From SCUN01 sp046598935 (GTDB lineage: Bacteria; Acidobacteriota; Vicinamibacteria; Vicinamibacterales; SCN-69-37), in NCBI GenBank assembly GCA_046598935.1, contig JBKJHW010000114.1:1-42720 (forward strand): DNA of 42,720 bases. The letters run 5' to 3'. The notes beneath the pieces were generated by a model. The model saw nothing but the letters and a program-made list of their open reading frames with translations. It had not been told where the DNA came from and did not search any database. Below, piece by piece: positions 1 through 7,317 of this stretch. How positions within the stretch are numbered: position 1 is the first letter of the stretch; each line of letters begins with the position of its first letter. The translations under genes were made by a program, and so were the position numbers.

Positions 1-804
1 ATCGCGGCCTCGTCGCTTCAGCCGCAGGATTACTTCGCGATCAACACGACGCCGGCGAAGTACGAGTCGCTCAAAGACGCGACGACCGGCGAGCCGATGG
101 CGGTTGTGAACCTTCCGCAGCTCGAAGCAGAGGTCGGCGAGAAAGTGCAGGGGCGCCCGGGTGGCGCTGTTTCACTCGCCGTCGGCATGGCGCAGATCTT
201 CTCGGCGCTTCCCGGCATGCGCGGCATGATGGACTACTGGTACCACTTCGCCATCATGTTCGAGGCGCTTTTCATATTGACCACGATAGACGCCGGCACA
301 AGAGTCGCCAGATTCCTCGTAGGGGAGTTCATAGGCAGAGCCTCGCCCATGACAGCACGGATGGGGGACCATGCCTGGATGCCGGGCGCGATGATTTCCA
401 CGTCGCTCGTCGTCTTTGGTTGGGGCTACTTCATATGGGTCGGCACCGTGAGTACGATCTGGCCGATGTTCGGCATCGCGAACCAATTGCTGGCGGCCAT
501 TTCGCTCGCGATCGCGACGACGATCATCATCAATTCGAAGAAGGCAAAATACGCGTGGGTCACGCTCGTGCCGTTCACGTTCCTGTCGATCAACACTCTT
601 GTGGGCGGTTGGATGAGCGTGCGAGACAATTTCTGGCCGATGACGGCCAGCGCGAACGCGACGCTTCGCACGCAGGGCTACGTCAACACGTTCGCGACGA
701 CCGCGATGATGATCTGCGTGGTCATCATCATCAGCGCCGCAATGCGCCGTTGGATCAAAACCATGGGCCCAGGGCCGGACTCCGCGCAGGTTCAGGTCGC
801 GTAG
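1..804 (+). CDS. cstA: CstA family carbon-starvation transporter, C-terminal part
   Basis: The reading frame is open from base 1, so the gene begins outside the window and about 267 residues remain. CstA proteins are multi-pass inner-membrane transporters for pyruvate or peptides. The fragment carries the conserved stretches LQPQDYFAINTTP near its start and FEALFILTTIDAGTRVARF around residues 86-104, followed by several hydrophobic segments (about residues 130-150, 160-180 and 235-255). It ends at a TAG at 802-804. The family call is secure; the substrate cannot be told from this part. Confidence 0.93.
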   Translation: MAASSLQPQDYFAINTTPAKYESLKDATTGEPMAVVNLPQLEAEVGEKVQGRPGGAVSLAVGMAQIFSALPGMRGMMDYWYHFAIMFEALFILTTIDAGTRVARFLVGEFIGRASPMTARMGDHAWMPGAMISTSLVVFGWGYFIWVGTVSTIWPMFGIANQLLAAISLAIATTIIINSKKAKYAWVTLVPFTFLSINTLVGGWMSVRDNFWPMTASANATLRTQGYVNTFATTAMMICVVIIISAAMRRWIKTMGPGPDSAQVQVA

Positions 805-810
805 GGCTCA

Positions 811-840
811 GGTAAGCGGGTAAGCGGGTAAGCAGGTAGC
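811..840. repeat. Short tandem repeat of GGTAAGCG units
   Basis: Directly after the cstA stop codon there are three consecutive 8-bp units (GGTAAGCG, GGTAAGCG, GGTAAGCA) and a shortened fourth (GGTAGC). Other short-period arrays of different sequence occur elsewhere in the window. No function is evident. Confidence 0.6.
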
Positions 841-893
841 GACGCGCTTCGGCCCAACGTATGTCCTGGGCCGATAAATTGGATTTATTGAGG

Positions 894-948
894 CCGCGGT
901 TTGCGGTTTTGGGGAACTCCTTAGGAGTTTGCCAGTTCCGCCCGCGGC
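894..948. other. Intergenic inverted repeats before the cupredoxin gene
   Basis: Two CCGCGG hexamers (894-899 and 943-948) flank a perfect short palindrome, AACTCCTTAGGAGTT at 916-930, in the gap between cstA and the cupredoxin gene. It could be a cstA terminator stem or a regulator site. There is no T-tract, so a classical rho-independent terminator is not supported. Confidence 0.35.
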
Positions 949-985
949 ATTGAACTTGCGTCCGTATCACCGCGGAGGATAGAGA

Positions 986-1384
986 ATGCAGGTTCGGGTG
1001 TGCCTACTGGGAGCCCTGCTGGTGATGGCCGCGTGCGGTTCATCATCAGGTCCCGCAACAGCACCGACGCCGGCGGTCACGACCACGACAACGACGTCGA
1101 CGACTCTCGTGACATCGGCAACCATTGATATCCCGGCGGGCGATTACGTCACCGGGAAAACGCAGGCTTTCTTCTCGCCGGGCAACGTCGACCTCGCCGC
1201 CGGCGGTTCTGTCACCTGGGCCAACAGCGACACCGTGACGCACACGAGCACCAGTAACTCGAACGTGTGGAACAACGTAATCGCCGCCGGCGGGAGATTC
1301 ACGCGAGTGTTTCCGGCTGTTGGCGCGTTCGACTACAAGTGCACGATCCACCCGGGAATGACGGGGACGATTACCGTGAAGTAA
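986..1384 (+). CDS. Plastocyanin/azurin-like cupredoxin lipoprotein
   Basis: This 132-residue protein has an N-terminal signal ending in a lipobox (LLVMAAC, Cys about residue 17), then a Thr/Pro/Ala-rich linker (about 20-45) and a cupredoxin domain. The likely type-1 copper ligands are His in TVTHTST (about residue 86) and Cys, His and Met in YKCTIHPGMTG near the end, in the usual C-x2-H-x2-M spacing. It is probably a periplasm-facing, membrane-anchored electron carrier. A strong ribosome site, GGAGG at 974-978, lies seven bases before the ATG. No redox partner gene is adjacent. Confidence 0.88.
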   Translation: MQVRVCLLGALLVMAACGSSSGPATAPTPAVTTTTTTSTTLVTSATIDIPAGDYVTGKTQAFFSPGNVDLAAGGSVTWANSDTVTHTSTSNSNVWNNVIAAGGRFTRVFPAVGAFDYKCTIHPGMTGTITVK

Positions 1385-1475
1385 CTGGCTCAGCGCCGCG
1401 AATCGCCGCCAGCAATGACCGGTCCCGGAAGTGACACCGCCATCTCTTGCGGCCGGGTTATCGTCTAAGGGACCG

Positions 1476-2717
1476 ATGCGTTCGAAAGTCTTTGTTGCCG
1501 CGATCGTGATCTCGGCCACGCTGGCCCGGCCGGTTTCTACGCACACGGCATTCCGCGCCGAAGCCGTGGCGCAGCCCGGGTCGCTGGATGTCGTCGCGTT
1601 ACTGGATCGCTACGCGGCCGGTCGCTTCGATGACGCTGTGCGACCACTGGCAGACGCCACCGAGGATCAGGCGCGTGCGCTTCGCGCGCAGCTGATGACC
1701 AGCGGCCGGCTGTGGATTGACTCGGCCGGCCAGTCTCGGAACGATCGCTTGGCAGCCGCAGCGATGTTTGCGCTCGAGTTCGAAGCCGCGCGCGCCGAAC
1801 GCGGCGAATGGGCCGCGCCGAACGACGATCGATGCGCCGGCGCCTGCATCATCGAGTGGGCGTGCGCACTCTTCCACGAACGCGCGGCTGTAACGCCGGA
1901 GGCGCCGGCTCACGATGGCGTCGAGTACGGTTGGTTTTCCGCCAGCGTCGCGCTTGCGTCCGGGGTGCGCGACTGGGCATTTCTACATCAGCCGCGTCTC
2001 GCCGTTGACCCCTTCGGCGAGAGCAAAGGCCACGTCGATCACGCCATGGCCCGATTTCCCGGTGATGCGCGACTGCGGCTGACGCGCGCGCAGACCGTCG
2101 CGTCGCGATTCGAAGCCACGACCGAACAGGGAGTCCCCCGCGAGGGTGCACGGCTCGAGTTCCCGGCCCCGCCCGTGCCCACGATCACGGTCAACGGCAT
2201 CACCATCGGCCAGCCTCGCACAACGGCGACGATCCGGCGCTCGACACAGCGGCTGATGACTTTGGAAGAACTATCAGACTTGGCAGCTGATCCCGTCGTC
2301 GGCGCCGCCGCGCGAACGCGGCTCGCGTATCTCCAGTGGGCGGTCGGCGACTACGCACACGCCCTGACTGAGGCGCAGGCCGCCGCCGAGCAGGCGGCCC
2401 ACGCTGACGATCGCTACCTGGCGCGGTACGTCGCCGGCCTGGCCGCGCAGTCGAGTGGATTACTCTCGAACGCCGAGTCGCTGTTTAGGTCAGCCCTCGA
2501 AGCGCGGCCCAATTCCCAATCAGCATCGATCGCGCTGGCCGCGCTGCTGTTTCAGCGGGGCGACGCCGCCGGCGCATACGCGCTCTCGCAAGACTCCCTC
2601 ACGAAAATGAAGACTGACGACGACCCGTGGCGGCTGTTTCAGTACGGCGACTATCCGAAACTGCAGTCGAAGGTGCAGGCGATGCGAAACGCGTTCACCG
2701 CGTCGAGGGCGAAGTGA
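1476..2717 (+). CDS. Secreted TPR-repeat protein of unknown function
   Basis: About 413 residues. The ATG at 1476 was preferred to one at 1431 because it follows a TAAGG ribosome-site-like stretch and opens a plausible signal peptide (MRSKVFVAAIVISATLARP). The C-terminal third shows alanine-rich helical repeats of TPR type (AYLQWAVGDYAHALTEA, ARYVAGLAAQSSGLLSNAE, ASIALAALLFQRGDAAGAY). The centre has no domain I recognise. Its TGA overlaps the GTG of the next gene (GTGA at 2714-2717), so the two are probably translated together. Such TPR/VWFA pairs suggest a cell-envelope role, but the function is unknown. Confidence 0.75.
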   Translation: MRSKVFVAAIVISATLARPVSTHTAFRAEAVAQPGSLDVVALLDRYAAGRFDDAVRPLADATEDQARALRAQLMTSGRLWIDSAGQSRNDRLAAAAMFALEFEAARAERGEWAAPNDDRCAGACIIEWACALFHERAAVTPEAPAHDGVEYGWFSASVALASGVRDWAFLHQPRLAVDPFGESKGHVDHAMARFPGDARLRLTRAQTVASRFEATTEQGVPREGARLEFPAPPVPTITVNGITIGQPRTTATIRRSTQRLMTLEELSDLAADPVVGAAARTRLAYLQWAVGDYAHALTEAQAAAEQAAHADDRYLARYVAGLAAQSSGLLSNAESLFRSALEARPNSQSASIALAALLFQRGDAAGAYALSQDSLTKMKTDDDPWRLFQYGDYPKLQSKVQAMRNAFTASRAK

Positions 2718-3643
2718 TCCTGCGTCCCGGCATCGCTCGGTCGGCCGTCGTGTGCGCCGCCGTCGTGATCGCATCAACATCAGCGGCGATCACCGCGCAA
2801 ACGCAGGTCTTTCGCGCGACCGCCGCCCAGGTGTCGGTCAGCGCCTCCGTGAAGAAAGGCAACAGCGTCGTCGCCAACCTCGCGGCGAAGGACTTCACGC
2901 TCACTGACAACGGCGTCGCGCAGACGATCACTGCCATCTCGGTGGAGTCGGTGCCGATCGACGTCAGCTTGTTCCTGGATACCAGCGGCAGCACGTCAGG
3001 GCGGCTCGATGAGATGAAGCGCGACACGCAGGCGATCATCAAGATGTTGCGCCCCGGCGACCGCTTCCGGCTCCTCGTCATCGGCGATTCAGTCTATGAA
3101 GCCGTCTCCTGGGTCGATGCCGGCACGACGGTCGACTTGCCGTTCCAACCAGTCGGTGGCATTTCCCTGGTGCAGGACGCGCTCCTCATGGCCGTGCTCC
3201 ATCGCGTGGCTCCGGACCGCCGGCACCTCGTGGTCGGCATGACCGACAGCCGCGATTGCGGCAGCGTGGTGTCGTCAGCATTTCTGCGGGAGCTGATGGC
3301 GCGCTCCGAGGCCGTCGTGCACGCGGTCGATCAGGAAGGCTCGGGTGGCGACGCCAAGTATCGCGTCCGCACGTGCACCCCGCGCGCTGCGCCGGGCGGC
3401 AACGAAGTCATCCGCGAAGCCATTGAGCGAACGGCCGGCGAACTGCACACGGGCTCGTTCCTCTTCCGTTCGCGGTCCATTCTTGGCGCATTCAAGAAAA
3501 TCTTCGATGAGTTTCGACAGAGCTACGTGCTGCGCTATTCGCCTGAGGGCGTTGCGATGCCCGGCTGGCATGCGATTCAGGTGAAGGTGCCGGGTGTGAA
3601 AGACGTCACCGTTCGCGCGCGCGCCGGTTATTACGGAGATTGA
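2714..3643 (+). CDS. VWFA-related domain protein, acidobacterial type
   Basis: About 309 residues from the GTG at 2714, which overlaps the upstream stop codon and opens a signal peptide ending near AAITAQ. The domain starts with the TDNGVAQTI beta-strand region usual in this family, followed by a von Willebrand A fold with a metal-site motif DTSGSTSG (about residues 86-93). The protein ends in the family's usual VRARAGYY motif, near VKDVTVRARAGYYGD. This family, described as VWFA-related acidobacterial, is greatly expanded in Acidobacteriota and is one reason for the taxonomic suggestion. Its ligand is unknown; the coupling suggests it works with the upstream TPR protein. Confidence 0.85.
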   Translation: MILRPGIARSAVVCAAVVIASTSAAITAQTQVFRATAAQVSVSASVKKGNSVVANLAAKDFTLTDNGVAQTITAISVESVPIDVSLFLDTSGSTSGRLDEMKRDTQAIIKMLRPGDRFRLLVIGDSVYEAVSWVDAGTTVDLPFQPVGGISLVQDALLMAVLHRVAPDRRHLVVGMTDSRDCGSVVSSAFLRELMARSEAVVHAVDQEGSGGDAKYRVRTCTPRAAPGGNEVIREAIERTAGELHTGSFLFRSRSILGAFKKIFDEFRQSYVLRYSPEGVAMPGWHAIQVKVPGVKDVTVRARAGYYGD

Positions 3644-3650
3644 GGCGGGG

Positions 3651-4129
3651 ATGACGGCGCTTATCTGTGTTCTCAGTGTTCTCAGTCTCTTGATCAGCGG
3701 CCCACCGGCTCCAATGCACACGGCAAAGTCCGCACCGGAGCTGCCCCAGACGGCGGTGGCGCGAGCCGGATGGCTCGCCGGCTGTTGGCACATGGCGGGT
3801 GAAAGGGGCAATCCGTCCGTCAGGCTGAACTGGGCGCGCGGACGTGGATCCATGTTCCGATCGGGCTCGAGCCCGAGTATTCGTTTCTTCGGATCGAGTC
3901 GGTGCCTGCCCTGACGCTGGTGTGGCAAGCACCTGGCCAACGGCCGCTACGGATGCCGATCGACCCGTCGGCTCTCTCGAGCGATGCGATCGCATTCGTG
4001 AATTCGGGGACGGGTATTCCGAAGCGCGTGGAGTTCCGTCGAGGGAAGGACGAGGCCTTGCTGGCGCAAACGTACGACGAGGGCCCGAAGGCCCCCGCCA
4101 TGTCGATGAAAAAGGTAAGCTGCAGCTAG
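3651..4129 (+). pseudogene. Frameshifted DUF6265-like secreted protein
   Basis: The frame from ATG 3651 encodes a signal peptide and the family start GWLAGCWHMAGE, then runs on to WARGRGSMF and an unrelated tail that stops at 3914. A second frame, open from about 3842 and ending at the TAG at 4127-4129, carries the rest of the domain: PEYSFLRIESV, ALTLVWQAPG, AIAFVNSGTGIPKRVEFRRG. The two halves read as one DUF6265-type domain broken by a frameshift, probably with a small deletion around 3855-3880 where the family has extra residues. A sequencing or assembly error could look the same. Confidence 0.6.
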
Positions 4130-4139
4130 CCGCGAACGT

Positions 4140-4415
4140 TTAGTCGAGGTCCATCAGCTGCCACTGACCTCGGACATTGGTCAATTGGAACTGATGCCCG
4201 CAGTCACAGCTGAGGATCTCGATGCTGTTGAAGCGGAACCCGCGCTGCGGAGACGACACGGTCACTTCCTCGCGCTCGAGCTTCGTTTGATCTTTCGGAC
4301 ACCGGAGCGGGCGGCCTGGTTCGGGGCACGTCGGCGCAAACCGGGCCGTATCCCAGTCAAGGTAACCGCGCGCATGCATTCTCGAGCCGATGTCGTAGGG
4401 ATTGGACTCTTGCAT
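4140..4415 (-). CDS. Small zinc-ribbon-like protein, unknown function
   Basis: About 91 residues. The ATG at 4413-4415 was chosen over one at 4436 because a full AGGAGG ribosome site lies just before it. Cysteines are arranged in a CPKD...CDCG pattern (LRCPKDQTKL in the middle and ILSCDCGHQF near the end), which may bind one zinc. There is a charged region between the cysteine pairs. No family was recognised, and neighbouring genes give no function. Confidence 0.55.
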   Translation of the reverse strand: MQESNPYDIGSRMHARGYLDWDTARFAPTCPEPGRPLRCPKDQTKLEREEVTVSSPQRGFRFNSIEILSCDCGHQFQLTNVRGQWQLMDLD

Positions 4416-4576
4416 CGTGGCCTCCTCTGAATTCATGTTGGGAGATCATTTTGCAAGCGGTGTACCAGGTGACCTCTCTGGGACACCTGGCAGCCAATTC
4501 AAACGAACCGGAGCTTATCGGGCAAGTACCAGCATTCCTTTACAGGAAAAAGGTATGGCCCGAAGTACTACGCGAG

Positions 4577-4771
4577 CTAGAAGCTCGCGACCCCGAATGC
4601 CCGGAGCAGCCACACGATCACCACGATGACCACGACGACGCGGATGATCGTCTTGATCGGAGCGGCCATCGGGATGAACCTGTCAATTAAATAAAGGATC
4701 AAGCCGATTACAACGAGCTGGATCAGAAGCGGCAGCAGGGCGGGGGTCGTGAGTGCAATTAGAGTGAACAT
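4577..4771 (-). CDS. Thivi_2564-like small membrane protein
   Basis: This 64-residue protein is nearly all hydrophobic, with two membrane segments (about 10-30 and 42-58) joined by a short polar loop DRFIPMAAPIKTI. The layout and the pattern YLIDRFIPM...IKTIIRVVVVI...WLLRAFG match small membrane proteins of the Thivi_2564 type found in many bacteria. Their function is not known. No strong ribosome site was seen. Confidence 0.65.
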   Translation of the reverse strand: MFTLIALTTPALLPLLIQLVVIGLILYLIDRFIPMAAPIKTIIRVVVVIVVIVWLLRAFGVASF

Positions 4772-4831
4772 GACTCATACCCTACCGCGACTGGCCGATC
4801 GGCGACCGTGCGATAAGAGACAGGGGCCTGC

Positions 4832-5112
4832 TCAGGAGCTCCTGGCCAGAAGCCGCCCGTAGGCGCTAGCGGCGGCGGCGAGCGCGGCGCTGCCTACGAC
4901 CCCAGCCGCGATTGCCGCGGCAGGCACGTCGCGCATCAGCCACGCCGTCGTGCCCGTCGCGACGACGATGTAAACAGCGATGATCGCTCGCCCTGCCGCG
5001 GTCAGCCGGCGCGGAGCATCACGTCCTGGGCGACGTCTTCGGCCTCCGGCGCGAACTCCTGGCCGAGGATCGAGACGGCCAGTCTGAACACCGGGCTGCG
5101 TACGGGCCGAGG
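4832..5112 (-). pseudogene. Remnant of an ECF sigma-factor operon (sigma region 2 scrap and membrane-protein tail)
   Basis: Immediately after the stop codon of the DUF6249 gene, and in the same frame, lies a short stretch reading SPVFRLAVSILGQ...EAEDVAQDVMLRAG before a TGA at 5002-5004. This is the recognisable core of sigma-70 region 2 (compare the family's RLA...ILG...AEDVAQEVFLR), with no proper start and none of region 4. From about 5010 down to 4832 another frame encodes two membrane segments (AIIAVYIVVATGTTAWL and AAAIAAGVVGSAALAAAA). The simplest reading is an operon eroded by deletion. A real small membrane protein with an unusual start cannot be ruled out. Confidence 0.5.
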
Positions 5113-5481
5113 TCAGCGGCGGCGCTTGGAGGCAAGGGCGTAAAACAGGATCAAACCGATGCCGAGGAACACGAGAGGCAGAGCGAGAGGCCACGGCAAC
5201 CATCCGTTGGGGATCAGCAGCATGGTGACCACAGCGCCGAAGCCGATCGCGGTCCAGACGATCCCGTGCAGCAGCGTCTCGCGCGGGTCGCCCGCCTTCT
5301 GGGCCAGTTGCGGATCGAAGGGCAGCTCCGGCAGCGGGATCCCTTTGTCCATGGCCGCCAGCCGTTCCGTGTGAACGATCTCGACCCGGCGCTGCCGTTC
5401 TTTGTGTTTGAAGTACATCCATGCGATCGCTACGGCTGCGATGGCAAAGACAATGGCGGCGTCTGCTGGCGTGTGCGGCAT
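5113..5481 (-). CDS. DUF6249-like small membrane protein
   Basis: This 122-residue protein has an N-terminal membrane segment (about 8-23), a charged heptad-rich stretch KHKERQRRVEIVHTERLA and the family hallmark AAMDKGIPLPELP, then two more membrane segments (about 71-88 and 94-115) and a basic end, ASKRRR. An AGGAG ribosome site precedes the ATG. In related genomes such genes often sit beside an ECF sigma factor; here only a scrap of one follows. The function is unknown. Confidence 0.75.
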   Translation of the reverse strand: MPHTPADAAIVFAIAAVAIAWMYFKHKERQRRVEIVHTERLAAMDKGIPLPELPFDPQLAQKAGDPRETLLHGIVWTAIGFGAVVTMLLIPNGWLPWPLALPLVFLGIGLILFYALASKRRR

Positions 5482-5559
5482 GTCGAACTCCTGCCCTTCA
5501 GACAGGGTGAGGCACGTTCCAGTTGCAGTTGCGGGACGAAGACACGCTAGCGCTCGTCG

Positions 5560-6807
5560 CTAGGTCGTGGCCGCGGCCAGATCCGTATGTTCAAACGCTG
5601 AGGCGACCCGGTCCATTTCGGAATTTGACAGGCCGTAGCGGGCCGCTTCGATACGCCATTTCGAAACAGCCTTTGCCACCTCGACGCCGATCGCGCGCGC
5701 CTCCTTTTCGGCGAGTTCGAAATACGGCGCAACGCTCATTGCGAGATCAAACGAGGCCGTGCCATCGTCTTCGTTGATCGCCATCGCCAAGACACGGGGC
5801 TTGATGTCGACCGGAACCGGGTTGAGATCGTACGCAGGGGACAGACGCCAGCCGAGTTGGCCGGTGTAGACAAAGCCGTGGTTGCGCTGGTGATCGTCGG
5901 TATTGGAAATCAGGATGTTGAAGACAATCCGCCGCCACAGAGCGCGAATATCCTCCCTGGCTGCTGCGCCAACGCGGCGCAATGCATCGGCCATTTCCAT
6001 GTAGCTGCGGGTTTCATTGTCTCTTGATCCGAGCATGCTCATTGCGGACAGGAACGGCACGCGGTGCGTCCCGTTTCTGTCGAAGCGTCGCACCAACAGC
6101 ACAGGTTTCCCGCCGACGATTTCCACGCGGGCGACAGGCACCGGGATTCCGGCCTTCTCTGCGAGCCGCACAGCGACTGCTTCCCACAGCACGATGTTGT
6201 AGTCGTCGTCCTTACTTGGAAATTTCGCGATTGCCAAGTGCCCGTCCTTGTCTCTCACCGAAGCTTTCGGGCGAGCGCCGCCAAGGGACGATCCCGGAGC
6301 CAGCAGAAGGCGGAGATCCTCGTCGGTCTCTTTGTCTTCTGCGAGGCGTTCAGTAGCAGACAATAGAGTGGGCAGATTGATCAGGGGCGGTATCTGCTTG
6401 CCGTCGGAACGCAGGAACGGACCTCCCTCGCGTTCGGCGAAACGAAGGGCCCCCTGTCGCGCTTCGTCATCGACCAGCAGCAAGAAATCCATTTCCTGCA
6501 GCGTGCGCGGCGTTTGTTGTTCTCGCTCGGCTCGGCGACGCTCCGCACGCCGCATTAGTGCGCGGCCCCATCGATCAGGAGCGGAATCGCCTATGGCGCC
6601 GAACATGGGTAGATCAGCCGGCGTGTGGAAGGGACCCGGATCAAGCGCGAGGGCGGGCTCCAGAGCGAAGCGCTCTCCATGCTTCAGCCACTGCTCGTCG
6701 TACTCAAACGTTGCACCTTCTTTGCCTTTGCCCGTACGACCCCATAAGCGTCCGACCAGGTAAGGGACGCCGTTCAGGTCGACATAGACGAGAACTTCGC
6801 GATCCAC
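5560..6807 (-). CDS. hipA: HipA-family serine/threonine kinase toxin
   Basis: About 415 residues, starting at a GTG that follows the hipB stop with no gap. HipA toxins phosphorylate a translation target (glutamyl-tRNA synthetase in E. coli) and are held in check by HipB. Visible kinase parts are the glycine-rich loop with the autophosphorylated serine region, GSSLGGARPKAS (172-183), the ATP-binding lysine in AIAKF (192-196), the catalytic loop ISNTDDHQRNHGF (310-322) and the metal-binding SPAYDLNP (333-340). All key residues look intact, so it should be active. An N-terminal HipA-1-type domain is present, so this is a full-length single-chain form. Confidence 0.93.
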   Translation of the reverse strand: MDREVLVYVDLNGVPYLVGRLWGRTGKGKEGATFEYDEQWLKHGERFALEPALALDPGPFHTPADLPMFGAIGDSAPDRWGRALMRRAERRRAEREQQTPRTLQEMDFLLLVDDEARQGALRFAEREGGPFLRSDGKQIPPLINLPTLLSATERLAEDKETDEDLRLLLAPGSSLGGARPKASVRDKDGHLAIAKFPSKDDDYNIVLWEAVAVRLAEKAGIPVPVARVEIVGGKPVLLVRRFDRNGTHRVPFLSAMSMLGSRDNETRSYMEMADALRRVGAAAREDIRALWRRIVFNILISNTDDHQRNHGFVYTGQLGWRLSPAYDLNPVPVDIKPRVLAMAINEDDGTASFDLAMSVAPYFELAEKEARAIGVEVAKAVSKWRIEAARYGLSNSEMDRVASAFEHTDLAAATT

Positions 6808-7152
6808 TTAGCCTTCCTTGCCTTTTCGTCGAGGCTTCGACATCCGAATGCGCTTTGGCAGTGCTTCTTCCTCTAACTGCAGCCCGGTCGCGTCGTTGCG
6901 AACGTCGGCAAGGTTTCCAATACGATCAACCAGCCCGAGAACGAAGAGAACGGTGGCATAAATTCCGATCGAGACATTCGGATCGCCCTTTTCCAATCGG
7001 CTTAGAGTTGAACGTCCTATGGAGGCGCGCTCCGCGGCGACCGCCACTGGAATGCGCCGCCGCAGCCGGGCGTCGCGGATGTCGCTGCCCAGCTTTCTCA
7101 AAGTTCGCCGTACAGGCATGGGAAGAACTGCGGATGTCCGACTGGTTTTCAT
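6808..7152 (-). CDS. hipB: HipB-type Xre-family antitoxin/repressor
   Basis: A 114-residue protein with an Xre helix-turn-helix (about residues 18-72: IRDARLRRRIPVAVAAERAS...STLSRLEKGDPNVSIG). It is the first gene of a two-gene operon with hipA; its TAA is directly followed by the hipA GTG. Family knowledge says it binds HipA and represses the shared promoter. The C-terminal tail is basic (KRIRMSKPRRKGKEG). The promoter region upstream contains nested inverted repeats suited to a dimeric repressor. Confidence 0.9.
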   Translation of the reverse strand: MKTSRTSAVLPMPVRRTLRKLGSDIRDARLRRRIPVAVAAERASIGRSTLSRLEKGDPNVSIGIYATVLFVLGLVDRIGNLADVRNDATGLQLEEEALPKRIRMSKPRRKGKEG

Positions 7153-7153
7153 A

Positions 7154-7208
7154 TAGCGTCCTATTTATGAACCCTTAACTAGCTTAAGGTGTCATATATG
7201 AGACGCTA
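7154..7208 (-). promoter_or_regulatory. Candidate hipBA operator with nested inverted repeats
   Basis: Just upstream of hipB, CCTTAA and TTAAGG are arranged as a perfect inverted pair around five bases (7173-7189). This is nested inside a second inverted pair, TAGCGTC (7154-7160) and GACGCTA (7202-7208). The region is AT-rich compared with its surroundings. It fits autoregulation by HipB. No defined -10/-35 was assigned. Confidence 0.5.
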
Positions 7209-7289
7209 ATTCAACAGGCGAATAGGTCTGACCGACGGGCCGCCGTTTTCGGTGGCCCTGATTGCTATCTAACCTACTGATTCTGAATG

Positions 7290-7317
7290 TGGTGCGGAAA
7301 AGAGGACTCGAACCTCC
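7290..7317 (-). repeat. Attachment-site copy of the tRNA-Leu 3' end
   Basis: These 28 bases are identical to 13723-13750, the last part of tRNA-Leu(GAG) up to and including CCA. There is no remaining tRNA body beside this copy, so it is a duplicated att half. The stop codon of the Fic gene (7318-7320) directly abuts it. Confidence 0.85.

Noticed and set aside
4451..4690. Plus-strand ORF of 79 codons over the small membrane-protein gene
   Set aside because: Its second half is a low-complexity His/Asp run antisense to the well-supported membrane protein, so it is probably a shadow.
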